The notes under the pieces were generated by a model. That model had not been told where the DNA came from. It saw nothing but the letters and a program-made list of their open reading frames with translations, and searched no databases. Below, in pieces: positions 36,051 through 47,096 of a stretch of DNA of 64,000 bases. The stretch lies in assembly GCA_030340625.1 (NCBI GenBank), contig JAOPHQ010005692.1, positions 62,001 through 126,000 of the forward strand, given 5' to 3'. Source of the stretch: Merluccius polli (lineage: Eukaryota > Chordata > Actinopteri > Gadiformes > Merlucciidae). Within the stretch, counting starts at the first letter, position 1. Each line of letters starts with the position of its first letter. Position numbers and translations under genes: made by a program.

Positions 36051-36993
36051 CTAGGCTAGACATTCATAGACTAAACATTACACAGTGGTCCATTATAGAG
36101 CCAGGTAAGGCTGGTAGGCAATGAGAAATAGCAGGACTGCATCAGTGCTGTTGAGCTCCATGGCCGACTCAGAAAACATCTCACTAAAGGAGAGAAACTC
36201 CTCAACAGCTCTCTCTGGCTTGGAAAGTCAGAGTAAACCCACAGCCGTCAGCATCAGGGCGCTCAAAGGGCTTTGAGCTGAGTACTGAAAACAGTTTGGC
36301 TATTTCTCTGAAGTCAGCAAAACGAGTCTCGAACTGTCCCACAAAAACACCAAGGATGTAAACATATACCTAGGGGAGAGCAGGGGAAGGGGGCAAAATT
36401 ATTTTTGAATTTGTTCATTAGTTAATTGTTTAAAGTAAAGAAAAGTTCCAAAAAGGAAAGTAGTGGGGAGGGGGATAGAAAATGTATCCATAATAGGGTG
36501 TTAATGGTGGTAATAATACATTCAACCTTAATTGGATTTGTATGATAGCTCAGACCAGTATTAAATTAGCCTATATTCTAAATCAAGGTATGTGATCTGA
36601 AGTCCTTCTTCAGAATAATAAAGGGGGTTAGAATGCATGCAACATGTCATACAATAAAATGAAATAAGAAAATGAAATAAGAAAAGAATAAAGAACAGTT
36701 ACAAAAAGTTATTAAAGCGATCTGCTGTCCATAATTGGGTGACAAAAAACCTCCTCCTCATGTGGACTCTCTTGGTAAATAGAGTGGTTCCGTTGGTTTC
36801 CCTGGCCATCTCTTTTGCAGTGTTTTCCATTGTATCAAAAGGCTTCATGCGTAATTCTTTGATCTGAGCCATACAGGCGTCAATAAGACCCACTACAGCA
36901 GGGGTATTCAACTAAAATTTCAAGAGGTCCAGTGAGAGACAATTTCCTCAAGCGAAGGTCCGGAACATCATAATGTCAAACATTATGAATTAG

Positions 36994-36995
<2 letters not shown>

Positions 36996-37031
<36 letters not shown>
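36996..37031. repeat. (AT)n microsatellite
   Basis: About 17 AT units inside the hAT-type element. Confidence 0.92.
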
Positions 37032-37033
<2 letters not shown>

Positions 37034-37744
37034 TGAAGTAGCCTCATAGTTGTATCAACATCTGCAACTGACTGTTCAATTAAACAAAGTACAATTCAAA
37101 AATATTAATTGTCACTAAACATTGAAGTATACCAGGGCCGTACCCAACATTGAGGTCACCAGTCGGGAAATAATTGCCTAAAAATGACTTGACTTCGTTG
37201 CGGCAAAGACATTGTACAACGCCAAGATTACGACTTGCGCATCTGATCACCGCGTCATTGCGTGTGTGTGTGTGTGTGTGTGGGGAAGTGGATGATCTTG
37301 TCCTTACGAACTCTTTGATTATGTCAACCACTTGAGGCAGTGCCAGGACCAGGACCAGAACCAGGACCAGCTCCCATATTTGGTCATGATTAGATTTATA
37401 TGGTGTCTGTAGTGTGAATTTCCCTTTACTTGAACACATTAATTAAACATTGTCAGAATTCATTTTCAGATGTTTCGTGATCATTTTAGCCTCTTCTGTA
37501 TTTCCAGGTTGTAGTGTGGATCATTTACTGCAACATTTAACCTGATTCTCATGTATTACTGCTTGACAGGTCATTTATGCTACTGCCCACTGACATGGTT
37601 TTAAAGCTATTGTTAAAATGCACATATTTAGATCAGGGAAATTAACATTTTTTCGGGGGGCCCCCGAACCCTCCTAGCAAACTGTTTTTGGACCTCGGTA
37701 TTTCTAAAACCCTGCGTATGGCCCTGAAGTATACATGTGTACTG

Positions 37745-37938
37745 TCTCTCCCTGTCTCCCGCTCACTCGTCTCTCCGTCTTCTCTCCCTGTCTCCCGCTC
37801 ACTCGTCTCTCTGTCTTCTCTCCCTGTCTCCCGCTCACTCGTCTCTCCGTCTTCTCTCCCTGTCTCCCGCTCACTTGTCTTTCCGTCTTCTCTCCCTGTC
37901 TCCCGTTCACTTGTCTCTCCGTCTTCTCTCCCTGTCTC
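37745..37938. repeat. 36-bp minisatellite, about 5.4 copies
   Basis: The unit starts TCTCTCCCTGTCTCCCGCTC and ends CTCCGTCT, and is repeated with point differences. It is strand-asymmetric (pyrimidine-rich). The length is divisible by three, so all frames stay open and produce artificial 12-residue repeat peptides. Confidence 0.95.
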
Positions 37939-38704
37939 GCTAACTTCCCTTTCCACCTGTCTCTCATCTCTGTATTCAGAGTCGCGCTTTTGTTTCCACA
38001 AATTTGATTGGCTGAGCAGCGTCACGTGGGACGCTTAACTCGCATGCAATTGGTCTGGAAGGTCCGCTAAGCAAATGCCGTAAAGACTAGAAAAGCTGCA
38101 CTGGTTAAAATAGAAGCGTCCTGTCATAATGTAGAATCCCTCAATAGTTTATTGATTATAGGTCTGGGTCCGCATAGGACGGCGTCTGGGTCCGGACCCG
38201 GACCGCGGTCCGCCTGTTAGTGACCTCTGCACTACAGTGTCGAATGAGCTCATATTTTCTTTATCTGCTGGATACGGTGTAAGGCCTTGAGAATTGCGGG
38301 CAGGCTCTGGATCACTGCTGTGGTGGCCTGATTCTGAGAGGCCCATCTGGTGTCCGATAGCATCTTCAAGGTCAGAGCGGCTTTCTCTAGTTCCATATTG
38401 TCCTATTCCACTTCTAGTATTTTGAACCTTGGAAGGCTTGATGTTGCAAGAAACAATACAGGGTCTCCAGTATACCAAAAAAAAAGTTTGCACTGGTCAA
38501 AGAACATGCTATAAGGTTCAGATTCAGTGTGCAGCTGTGCACATAGAAAGTTTTATTGCTTGACTGGCTTGCATCCCCGTTAAGTGTCCGGACATGGTTC
38601 TTGCCCCGTCATAAGCTTGCCCTCTCAAAAGATTCACATTGAGGCCAAGGTCCACCTTAAGTGAATTTATCAACAGGTCATTGGACTTAGAATTGCCATT
38701 AGGT

Positions 38705-39237
38705 TAGCCTAGAACTCTAGACACCCCCTAGCGGCAGCAAATTTATTTGGCAGCTAGTGTAGGTCTAGCAAAGCTCCGTCCGCTTTTTGGTGCTGGAAAC
38801 ACCAAGTGTGTCTTGTATGTCTGACCAATCACAGCGTGAGGGGCGGAGTCGAAAGCCGGGCTACCTAATGACGACAGAGTTGCGACGGTTCCGTGTTAGG
38901 TAAACAATGGCTGCTGCTGCTGGCGAACGGCTGTCTTTCGACTCGGCTTTGGCCGCGACTCTTCAAGACTTGAAGTTAACATTTTATTTGAGAAAAGAAC
39001 AAAGAACGGCACTGAAGTCTTTCCTCGAAAATAAATATGTATTCGGAGTTTTGATTAATTACGTAGTCAGAGCCGTCGCTCTGACTACGTCACCTTCTTC
39101 GTTGCTCTGATTGGTTGTAGCGCTATCCTATTGCGTGCAGAGGGAACTTGAAAGACAACCGTTTATCCCGCCCACACTGCCAATGGAGCTGCGCCAGACC
39201 TTACATCTTTCTGATGTAGGTCTGGCTTGCCAGGCTA
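38705..39237. mobile_element. Non-autonomous DNA element with 9-bp duplication and a helicase-like fragment
   Basis: A 533-bp insertion with ends TAGCCTAGAAC and GCTTGCCAGGCTA. It is flanked by CCATTAGGT at 38696-38704 and 39238-39246. Inside, at 38907-39056 on the plus strand, is an open segment SALAATLQDLKLTFYLRKEQ continuing to ALKSFLENKYVFGVL. This resembles the start of a RecQ-like helicase (the EQ..AL..FL..DVF pattern before motif I), but the P-loop does not follow. A 13-bp-arm hairpin (ACGTAGTCAGAGC and complement) follows at about 39062-39092. Superfamily uncertain. Confidence 0.7.
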
Positions 39238-39879
39238 CCATTAGGTAGTTCTTTGAACTTAACAACACGTAGCTCAGTGATGGAAAAAACTGGTAAGTTT
39301 TTGTTATGTCAATGGTTGAGTCGTCTATAACTGCGCTGACTAAACTTCTTCAATTATAGTGCTCAATGTCTCACTGAAAGTGCCACAATAAGCTCATTTT
39401 GTGTCTTGTTGCTGAGGTATGATACACGGCCAGCTGGGTTTGTAAGGTGCTGCTCAAGAGCCAAGTCATAGTGGGACAATAGTTTCGGAAGCTCCAAGAA
39501 GTTCCCTTCAATACAGTTGGGGGCGCCCAGCATACTCTCTGTGTCCACAAAATGCCAGTTCCTATCCGGCTAGAAAAAAGAGTGGCGTTAAATAATCTGC
39601 GATTAAAATGTTCTTCTCCACCTGTTCTCTCTCTGATTTTAGGAGCTCCACAACCACAGTGCTATCTTGTCTAATACGGTACTTGGTTATTAAAAATGAC
39701 AGACAAAAAATACTTTTAATACTTTTTATTTGAAGATTAAAGTCCCATTCTTAATATTTAAAATAATGACATGATGAATTACATTGAATGATGAATTACA
39801 TTGAAAAGACATATGTCAAACAAACACTCAACCCAGGTGAAGGTGTTAATAAAGTGGAGGAAGTCTTCTTCTACTTCTT

Positions 39880-41480
39880 CTTTGGGTTTTAACGGCAGCT
39901 TGCATCTGTTGTACTTTCTGGAGTTATTTAAAGTTATTTCCTACAGTGCCCAGTATGTCAAATTCTCCTCATCAATCCTCATTAGGGAGCTGACCAAGCA
40001 TCTTCTTCGTCCACTTCCACCACCCTCCAGTATGCTCTTTAGTCCTGCTCCCGTTAGCCCTGATCTTTCCATTTCTTCCATCAAGCCCTTTCTCTCTGCT
40101 GCATGTCCTGCAACTAACAAGTACATGCTCTACAGTTTCTGGTACTTGACAATGATCACAAAAAACTGTTGATTGCTTCCTTATAATGGGAAGTGTACTG
40201 TTCAGATTACTGTGTCCTATTCTTAACCTAGTCATGACTTAACCTAGTCATTGTGCCCCTACTTCTCACCATACCAAATCTGTTTTAAATGGAATGTAAA
40301 TGTCTTCCTCTTACCTCCTGATCCCAGTGCTGCTGCCACTCTTATTGCTTTCCTTCCGCACAATGCCCTTTCCTTCTGATTTTGAGAGACTAATACATGT
40401 GTCTATATTTCCTTTTGTCACAGCTTGTTTGGCTAATTTGTCCACTCTTTCATTACCCATAATGCCTATATGAGCAGGAACCCAAATTAATATGACCTCA
40501 GTGCCTTGTTTCCGTATTCTTGTATGTATCTAACCCTATGTATAGACATTACTTCATAAAGCAAATCCTGGAGATCCCTGGACGTACCTGACATTAGACT
40601 CTACAGAGCAGATAATGAATCACTACAGACCAGGACCTTGTTAGGTTTATTTTCATCAACCCATTCTAAAGCAATAAGATGGCGTACAGCTCAAGTATAC
40701 TTAGACAATTTGATGTCCGTCTGCATATGTCACTTCTATGCCCAGGAACCACAACTGCAGAACCTGTTTTCTGTTGTTGGACCCTTTGATCCATCTGTAA
40801 AAATCTGCCCATAACCTTGATACTTAAATTCGTATACTCTTATACTCATAAAACTCACTCACCAGATCTGCGCTTTTATTTCTTACCTTGATTTAAAGTA
40901 ATTTCGTATCTACCACCAGAGTTTTTAGTACCCACACAGGGATTAAAGGCCATATTACCTTTTCATGCACTCCCAAGTCTCATGCTGCTGCATCTCCTGT
41001 CCATCCAAAACATATTTTTTGTTCTCTCTCCCTTTCCCAGCTGGCCTGTAATACTCTTTTGGTTGGATGACCATCTCCATGCCCCCTCAGATGTATCCAG
41101 TAGTTCACAAGCACCTGTTTCCAACGGAGACACAGTGGCATTTCTCCTGCTTCAACTTGAAGTGCACACACTGGCGATGTTCTCACTGCCCCCAAACATA
41201 CTCTCAAAGCCTGAGCCTGTATTACATCCAGCCCCGTAAGTACATATTTGGCTGCTGATCCATATACCACACCCCCATAGTCTAGCCTTGATCTAATGTT
41301 CTCTCCACATTAATCTCTGATCGAAATACACAAAATATGAATTATCCCAAATAAACACTTTCAACTCTTTCCAAGTTACTTCCATACAATTTCAGATTAT
41401 TACCTTCCCTGGGCGCCATTTCCATATTGGTTACTGCAACCTCATTTCCACTACTCCAAACAGGATAACTCCCGTCTCTC
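39880..41480 (-). pseudogene. LINE relic with RNase H (I/Nimb-like clade)
   Basis: On the minus strand, the C-terminal reverse transcriptase tail RSRLDYGGVVYGSAAKY continues to SPVCALQVEAGEMPL (41270-40980). An RNase H motif VILIWVPAHIGIMGNERVDK lies at 40433-40498. A C-terminal TRLRIGHSNLNSTL with FCDHCQVPETVEHVL (a CCHC-like knuckle) lies at 39972-40235. This order is typical of RNase H-bearing I-group LINEs in fish. Numerous stops and frameshifts show an old copy. The N-terminal half is missing. Confidence 0.8.
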
Positions 41481-41637
41481 CTGTCCCCGCCTGTCTCCTA
41501 CCTGAGTTGAGAGGAGGAAGTCCTTGTCCAGGCCTCTATTTATAAAGTGGGAGGTACTACCACAAGTAAACTGAACCACCACACTCAGTGTCTCCTTGTG
41601 GAAAGGAGGGGAAATAAACGTGCCGTTTCTAACAGCT

Positions 41638-42067
41638 ATGGTGTTCTGGGTGGTTGCTGGGATGTTTTTAATGGTTGCTAGGGTGTTCTGGGTGGTTGCT
41701 AGGATGTTTGTAATGGTTGCTAGGGTGTTCTGTTTGGTTGATACAGTGTTCTAGGTGGTTGCTATGGTGGTCTGGGTGGTTGCAAGGGTGTTCTAGGTGG
41801 TTTATTTTATGTTCTAGGTGGTTGCTAGGGTGTACTGAATGGTTGCTAGGGTGTTCTAGATGGTTTATATGGTGTTCTAGATGGTTGCAAGGGTGTTATA
41901 TGTCGTTGCTAGAGTTCTAGGTGCTTGATATGGTATTCTGTGTGATTGCTTGGCTATTCTGGGTGATTTCTAGGGAGTTCTAGGTGGTTGCTAGGGTGTT
42001 CTGGGTGGTTGCTATGGTTATCTAGGTGTTTTCTACGGTGTTCTAGGTGGTTGCTAGGGTGTTCATA
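41638..42067 (+). repeat. Minisatellite of GGTTGCTAGGGTGTTCTAGGT-type units
   Basis: About 20 diverged units of roughly 20-22 bp (GGTGGTTGCTAGGGTGTTCT and variants). The strand asymmetry is strong. It matches a minisatellite type common in fish introns. Confidence 0.93.
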
Positions 42068-42524
42068 GTTGAAAAGTCTCATCATTACATTTGAGTCATT
42101 CTATAGAGGTTTGGATAGTAAGGTAGTAAGTAAAGTTTGAATTATTGTTCCAGGATAAAGTATGAAGGAGGAGTTGAGGAAGAATGTTAGTAGTCTAGTG
42201 AGAATTGTGTTCCTTTTTAAACAGCTGTTTAGCTCTAAACTGATTTCAATGAGGAAAACATTTAAAGTCTCTGTAAAGCAAAAGTAAATATGTGTTTTGA
42301 GTTTGTCACACCAAAGAAACGTGTTATTAACCACCCAGCCAAATCTGAATGATTAAAAATGTTGCCAAGTATATACAATTAGGTTTCAAAATCATGAAAA
42401 AATAAACAGTATTCTCTGCTCTGAAATGCTGGGGGCGTGTCCGCTGAAGGCTCTAAAACCACATCCAGTCGTGCACAGGGGCGGGGGAAGAAGCCTGGAA
42501 CAGTGGAAATTGTGTGGTGTACCT
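42068..42524. other. Non-coding, with the end of a TTAA-type element
   Basis: Mostly AT-rich. The last bases, GTGTGGTGTACC before TTAA, resemble the reverse complement of the element end at 25440 (AGGTACACTGTG), suggesting a second copy ends here. Confidence 0.45.
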
Positions 42525-42528
42525 TTAA

Positions 42529-43102
42529 AGGGGAAATGAACCCAAAAACAACACTATGCTCCAACACTATATTTCATCACATGAATAAAGTTGATTGTGC
42601 TGCCATCAAATGTAGTAACTCCATATAAAAAAGAAAATAATTTAACGGCTACGTAACGGTGATTTGACGCGTCATCAAATCACCGGAAGAAAAATGCAGG
42701 ACTACAAGTTATGAACGTTCTGAATGTGAATCTTCAGAGCAGCCCTCTCGGAAAACAGCGGTACAGCATGTGTGTGTGTCCGACAGGGCTGCTCTATTCG
42801 GACACATTACTATGAAGCCCCGGTGACGGTGTGGGAGTGCGGATGCTAATAAAACAGCGGTAACAGCATGTGTGTGTGTCCGAGAGGGCTGCTCTGAAGA
42901 TTCACATTCAGAACGTTCATAACTTGTAGTCCTGCATTTTTCTTCCGGTGATTTGATGACGCGTCAAATCACCGTTACGTAGCCGTTAAATTCTTTTCTT
43001 TTTTATATGGAGTTACTACATTTGATGGCAGCACAATCAACTTTATTCATGTGATGAAATATAGCGTTGGAGCATAGTGTTGTTTTTGGGTTCATTTCCC
43101 CT
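42529..43102. mobile_element. TTAA foldback element with 223-bp inverted repeats
   Basis: It begins AGGGGAAATGAACCC and ends GGGTTCATTTCCCCT, with TTAA on each side (42525-42528 and 43103-43106). The left arm 42529-42751 and right arm 42880-43102 are near-perfect reverse complements. Between them, a 44-bp direct repeat (ACAGCATGTGTGTGTGTCCG type) occurs at 42752-42795 and 42851-42895. The TTAA target fits piggyBac or Kolobok. It has no coding capacity. The arms could form a very stable hairpin. Confidence 0.92.
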
Positions 43103-43106
43103 TTAA

Positions 43107-44305
43107 GACATAGCCTACAGTACCTTTAAGACGCGCTATGTTGCTGTCATTAGACAGTTATAAAATAGTGATAAAATAGTAGCCTTACAACCGGGCTTGG
43201 TAAGGTTGATGTATTAACAATAAATGACGAGCATTGGGGAAACCCCAGTACCAGTGTGACTGTGTGTTTTCTACGCGCTCTGAGCTGACTCAATCCCGAA
43301 CAAGGACTCGAACTGTTACAAGCCTCTCAAGTGTTAAATACCACTATGACCTGAAAATTGGCACCCATTCTTAGGAGTGCAAACATGTACTCGAGGAAAA
43401 AACAAGTAAAATTCAAACAAATTATAAACGAAAATCGTTTTGTAGTCACTTTTCCAACATCTTACAAATACATTATATATTATGTTGATATGTATTTTGG
43501 CAAAGTTTTGGAGCAGGATATATCATTAAATAGTCAAAAGCCCTGACCAATGTGCAGTCATGCATTGTTATTGAGAGGCTGTATAAAATAGGTTAGTTCA
43601 CCAACGTTTAGCAGCCTGCCGGGTGGGTGGAGTTACCTGGGTGGGCGGAGTTCCCCATGCGTTCAACAAGTTTTACAATAATGAATCACCCGCCAAGGAC
43701 AGCACGACATCAAAACTGAACGTGAACTGTATAGCAGCATAGCACTGCTGTGGTGGTGTATTAAAAAATAATCACACATCTGACAAGCAGCTTATGCAGT
43801 TTGAAAATATATCTTTTTAAGTTAGAAAGATATTATATATTCAATAGCTATTCGTGCTCTGAATTAGCGATGTGACATGGTGAACTAAAGACACAATCAC
43901 CGGTATGAGTCCCATGTGTCTAACAGTGTATACCTGCCCAGGTGTAGACCTGCCGAGGAGACGATCCTTCAAAGCGTAACCATCGGGCAGCAGCACTCCT
44001 CTCTATAGAGCTGTGGTCAATATTACTTCACAATAGGAGAATTACAAAGTACCCTGTCATGTTTCAACATTTACTCAATGGATATAACATTCAAATGGCT
44101 GTTTAGAAGTGTATCCTAACGCTACAATAGAACAAAGCAGGTCAAAAACTGTGACCAGTCGAGCTGACTTTTGAAATGTGTAAATTAGTGGAAACTATCC
44201 ACTAATGGACACTAAAAAAAGAAAAGATAAGCACAAGTGCTGAGATTTGGACAGTGTATCTGATTTGTTGGAGGACACTGACCTACTCGAGAACTTCGTT
44301 TCTCT
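43107..44305. other. Non-coding, with a dispersed repeat at 43560-43880
   Basis: 43560-43880 is a diverged copy of 25945-26230 (GTTTAGCAGCCTG, GCACTGCTGTGGTGGTGTATT, GCTCTGAATTAGCGATG). Nothing else was recognised. Confidence 0.6.
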
Positions 44306-44309
44306 CAGT

Positions 44310-44965
44310 CTAAAGGCCCTGACACACCAAACCGACGTCAAAGAACTAGCGGCGACGAAGGCCAACTATTGCGTCGCCTCACGTCGCCTGTGTCTTGGCC
44401 AGAAAGTTGTACTTGAACACACCTTTAAGACTACAGCCAACTGCCAACTAGCACGTACGTTCTGAGAGGAAATAACTCTCCATACCAGCAGGTGGCGGTA
44501 GTCTGTATTTGTCATTCAAAAAGGGACACCAGAAGACCTAGGACTGCGATCCTAGGATATACAAACAGGAAACAAAGCAGTGTTTGCCTATTATGTTCAC
44601 ACCACTCTCGCTCAGACGGTTTCGTATAGCTACTTCTAATCAAGAATATGTCTGATAAGAAGTTGCAAATGGAAATGAAGTTGAAAAATGAGACGATCTT
44701 TTTGTGCGTGCCCTCATGACGAAGTCGTTGGCTGCTTTGCTCATTTCTACGTTTCTCTTCTCATGCACTGATTTGCTTAAGCTGAACAGCCAATCAGAGT
44801 GATTTCTCTCACCGACAGCCTCCATCCCCAATTCAACATGTTGAATCGGCTGAAGAACCGCAGACAAGGGCCGACTAGTGCTTATACGGTGTGGGGGCCC
44901 ACCACAAAACGGCCCGACCTTCGGCAATGGCCGACCGTCGGCCTGCTCTGTCAGGTCCTTAAGTA
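44310..44965. mobile_element. MITE-like element with GACGGTCGGCC-type ends
   Basis: The left end AAAGGCCCTGACACACCAAA and right end CTGCTCTGTCAGGTCCTTAA are imperfect inverted repeats. Internal palindromes such as GGCCGACCGTCGGCC sit near the right end. The flanks (CTAA and TTAA) hint at TTAA targeting but are not identical. It has no coding capacity. Confidence 0.55.
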
Positions 44966-46259
44966 ATTACTTGCGATTGAGCGTGACAACCAGTGACGCT
45001 ACTGCGCTCTGGTTGTTAGGGGCGGGACAATGCTAAGGTACTCCGGTGTACTGGTACCCCCTAAGCCCCGCCCAGAAAATCCTAAACAGAAAAATGGTGA
45101 AAACAGAAAAATGGTCAAACTCCACAAACTCCTCCAAAAGTACTACATGGTAATATTTTGAACACTAGCAATTCTACGAGAGAAGAAAAAAATGTTTAAA
45201 TGCTTAAAAAGTATAATATATTCTAAAGTATATATGTAATTGCCACACACGTCTCAATCTTGTTTTGTTGGATTGTGTCAGGAACGTGAAGCCAGCAGTG
45301 ATTTTTGAGTTTATTAGAGTTGTATTTAATGAATTCATTTAAGTAAGTGCATAGTAAAAAGGCAAAAGATACATCAAAATATATGTTTTAATGTGTCCTG
45401 TCTGGGTGTGATGTGTTTTAATGTACCTTTTTTAATAGCAGATGTCTGCACATGCAAGTCAAAGATACATTTCTGCCTTTTGCAAGCAAAAAGTGGGCAA
45501 TATTTTTGAATTTGAATATATGTAGTATTATGTATCAATGTATATATTAATAAGTGCAGGGGTGCATACAAATTGTAACCAGAAAGATTTATGTGATTCC
45601 ACTTATTTGCAATGAATTTCCTAAAACACCACCAAAACCCATAAATAGAAACCCCATAAATAGTGAGCACTTCCACACCACAGGTGGAGCTGAAGCATAT
45701 AGACCCTTTTCAGAGCGCCGTCATCATAGGACAAACACAGGTGTCGCTCATAACACTTATTATGGGTCAGCTCTTTTTATTCACCAGGGCCCGGTTAGTA
45801 GACTAGAGTAAACTAGAAAAATTGCAGAAAATGCGTGTGAATGCTGACAGCTGAAAGAAATCGCAAAGCATTGCTGAAAATGCATAAATGTGAAATTAAT
45901 TTGCCTAAGAAATCTGAAAATGTAGAAAAGTATGCAGAACCACCAAAGTGGCGTAGGTTGAAGAGGACTTGAAGATTTCTCCCATTGACTTACATTGTAA
46001 CATTTTTTTTGCAAAAACCTTAATATTTTAAAAACTAAAAACTATGAAAACTCAAAGTAATGCAGGGAAACCGCAAAGGTTCCTGAACGTTTAACGTTTG
46101 AATGAAGTTGCTAGCACAAACAATGACAAAGAAATTAAGGGCTAAAGTTGAAGAGGATTTGAAGATTCTTCCCATTGACTTTAATATTTTGAAAAGTATA
46201 AAGTTATTTAAAAAAAGTTGAAATATGTGCCATCATTTCCTTAAAGAGCTGAACATTTT
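44966..46259. other. Non-coding, dispersed fish repeat
   Basis: 45830-46240 contains related motifs at two sites (GAAGAGGACTTGAAGATTTC and GAAGAGGATTTGAAGATTCT, each followed by CCCATTGACTT), so it is a repeat of unknown class. No gene seen. Confidence 0.5.
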
Positions 46260-46998
46260 GATATTTGGGGAAACTCTCTCTTGACTTATGGGAAACTCTC
46301 TCTTGGTGCCCAGAGTGCTTACAGACATCCTATTGCCTCCTTCTGAATGGCTGATTCACTACTATAAATGTTTGATGCCGGCATTTACAACACACACACA
46401 CAATGCACACACCATTCTCATGATCATGGCCTTTGACAGGTACAATGCTATATGTAACCCTCTCCATTACAACACTTTTATGAGTAACAAAATGTTTCTT
46501 AAGTTGACTGTTGCTGCCTGGGGAGTGGCCTTTGTGTTAGTGGCTGTTTTGCTTGGACTAACCATATCTTTAAAAGGATGCAGGTCCCTGATCACAAATC
46601 CTTACTGTGACAATGCTTCATTGTTTCAACTGTCCTGTGAGAATGTTAATAATATCTATGGCCTCACATTTACTGTGGTACTGTTGACATCTTCTATAGG
46701 CAGTGTATTCCTTACCTATGCTAAGATCAAAGCTGTCTGACCAGCAAGAACAAGACCCTGAACAGAAAAGCATTGAAGACCTGCAGCACTCATCTGTGTC
46801 TCTATCTGATCATACTTGTGAGTGGAATGATTCTTCTACTTCTTCATCGTTTTCCTGAATATGCAGAGTACAGAAAAATATCAGCCACCCTTTTCAATGT
46901 CATACCTGGAAGCTTAAACCCCATCAATTATGGAGTCTCACGAGATACGGAAATGTCAAACATATTCTTTTCTAGAAAGGTTGTATCAACATTTTGAC
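46260..46998 (+). pseudogene. Fish olfactory receptor pseudogene
   Basis: The region from TM3 onward of an odorant GPCR is readable. MAFDRYNAICNPLHY at about 46426 is the DRY-type MAYDRYVAICxPLxY signature. Then come the extracellular cysteine region SLITNPYCDNASLFQLSCEN, TM5, KALKTCSTHLCLYLI (TM6 KAxxTCxxH) and NPINYGVSRDTE (TM7 NPxxYG). TM1 and TM2 are absent. A stop follows KIKAV and the frame changes at about 46738, best explained by a small deletion in a TCTG-like stretch. Functional fish receptors are single-exon, about 320 residues. This copy is truncated and frameshifted. Confidence 0.92.
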
Positions 46999-47044
46999 AA
47001 ACTACCTATCTACCTATCTGTCTACCTAGTACCTATCCTATATA

Positions 47045-47096
<52 letters not shown>

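Larger units (their letters stand above)
36899..38229. mobile_element. hAT-type element inserted in the decayed transposase
   Basis: A 1,331-bp element with ends CAGGGGTATTCAACT and AGTGACCTCTG. It is flanked by a perfect 8-bp duplication CACTACAG at 36891-36898 and 38230-38237, diagnostic of hAT insertion outside simple repeats. It contains an (AT)n run at 36996-37031, a GT run near 37262, and the 36-bp minisatellite at 37745-37938. No transposase was recognised in it. Confidence 0.88.
36050..39548 (-). pseudogene. Decayed hAT-type transposase (DUF4371-like), split by two insertions
   Basis: Read on the minus strand, pieces of one protein appear in order. GNFLELPKLLSHYDLALEQH and YLSNKTQNELIVAL lie at 39363-39548. 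NVNLLRGQAYDGARTMSGHL lies near 38560-38640. AKEMARETNGTTLFTKRVHM lies at 36699-36911. A C-terminal FETRFADFREIAKLFSVLSS lies near 36255-36340. These match the DUF4371/RNase H-like core and the C-terminal part of hAT-derived transposases, including the DGA motif after an acidic residue. Stops and frameshifts are frequent. Two younger elements, at 36899-38229 and 38705-39237, interrupt it. Confidence 0.72.

Noticed and set aside
37642..38025. 127-codon minus-strand frame with ERETGREDGETS repeats
   Set aside because: This is the translation of the 36-bp minisatellite inside a hAT element.
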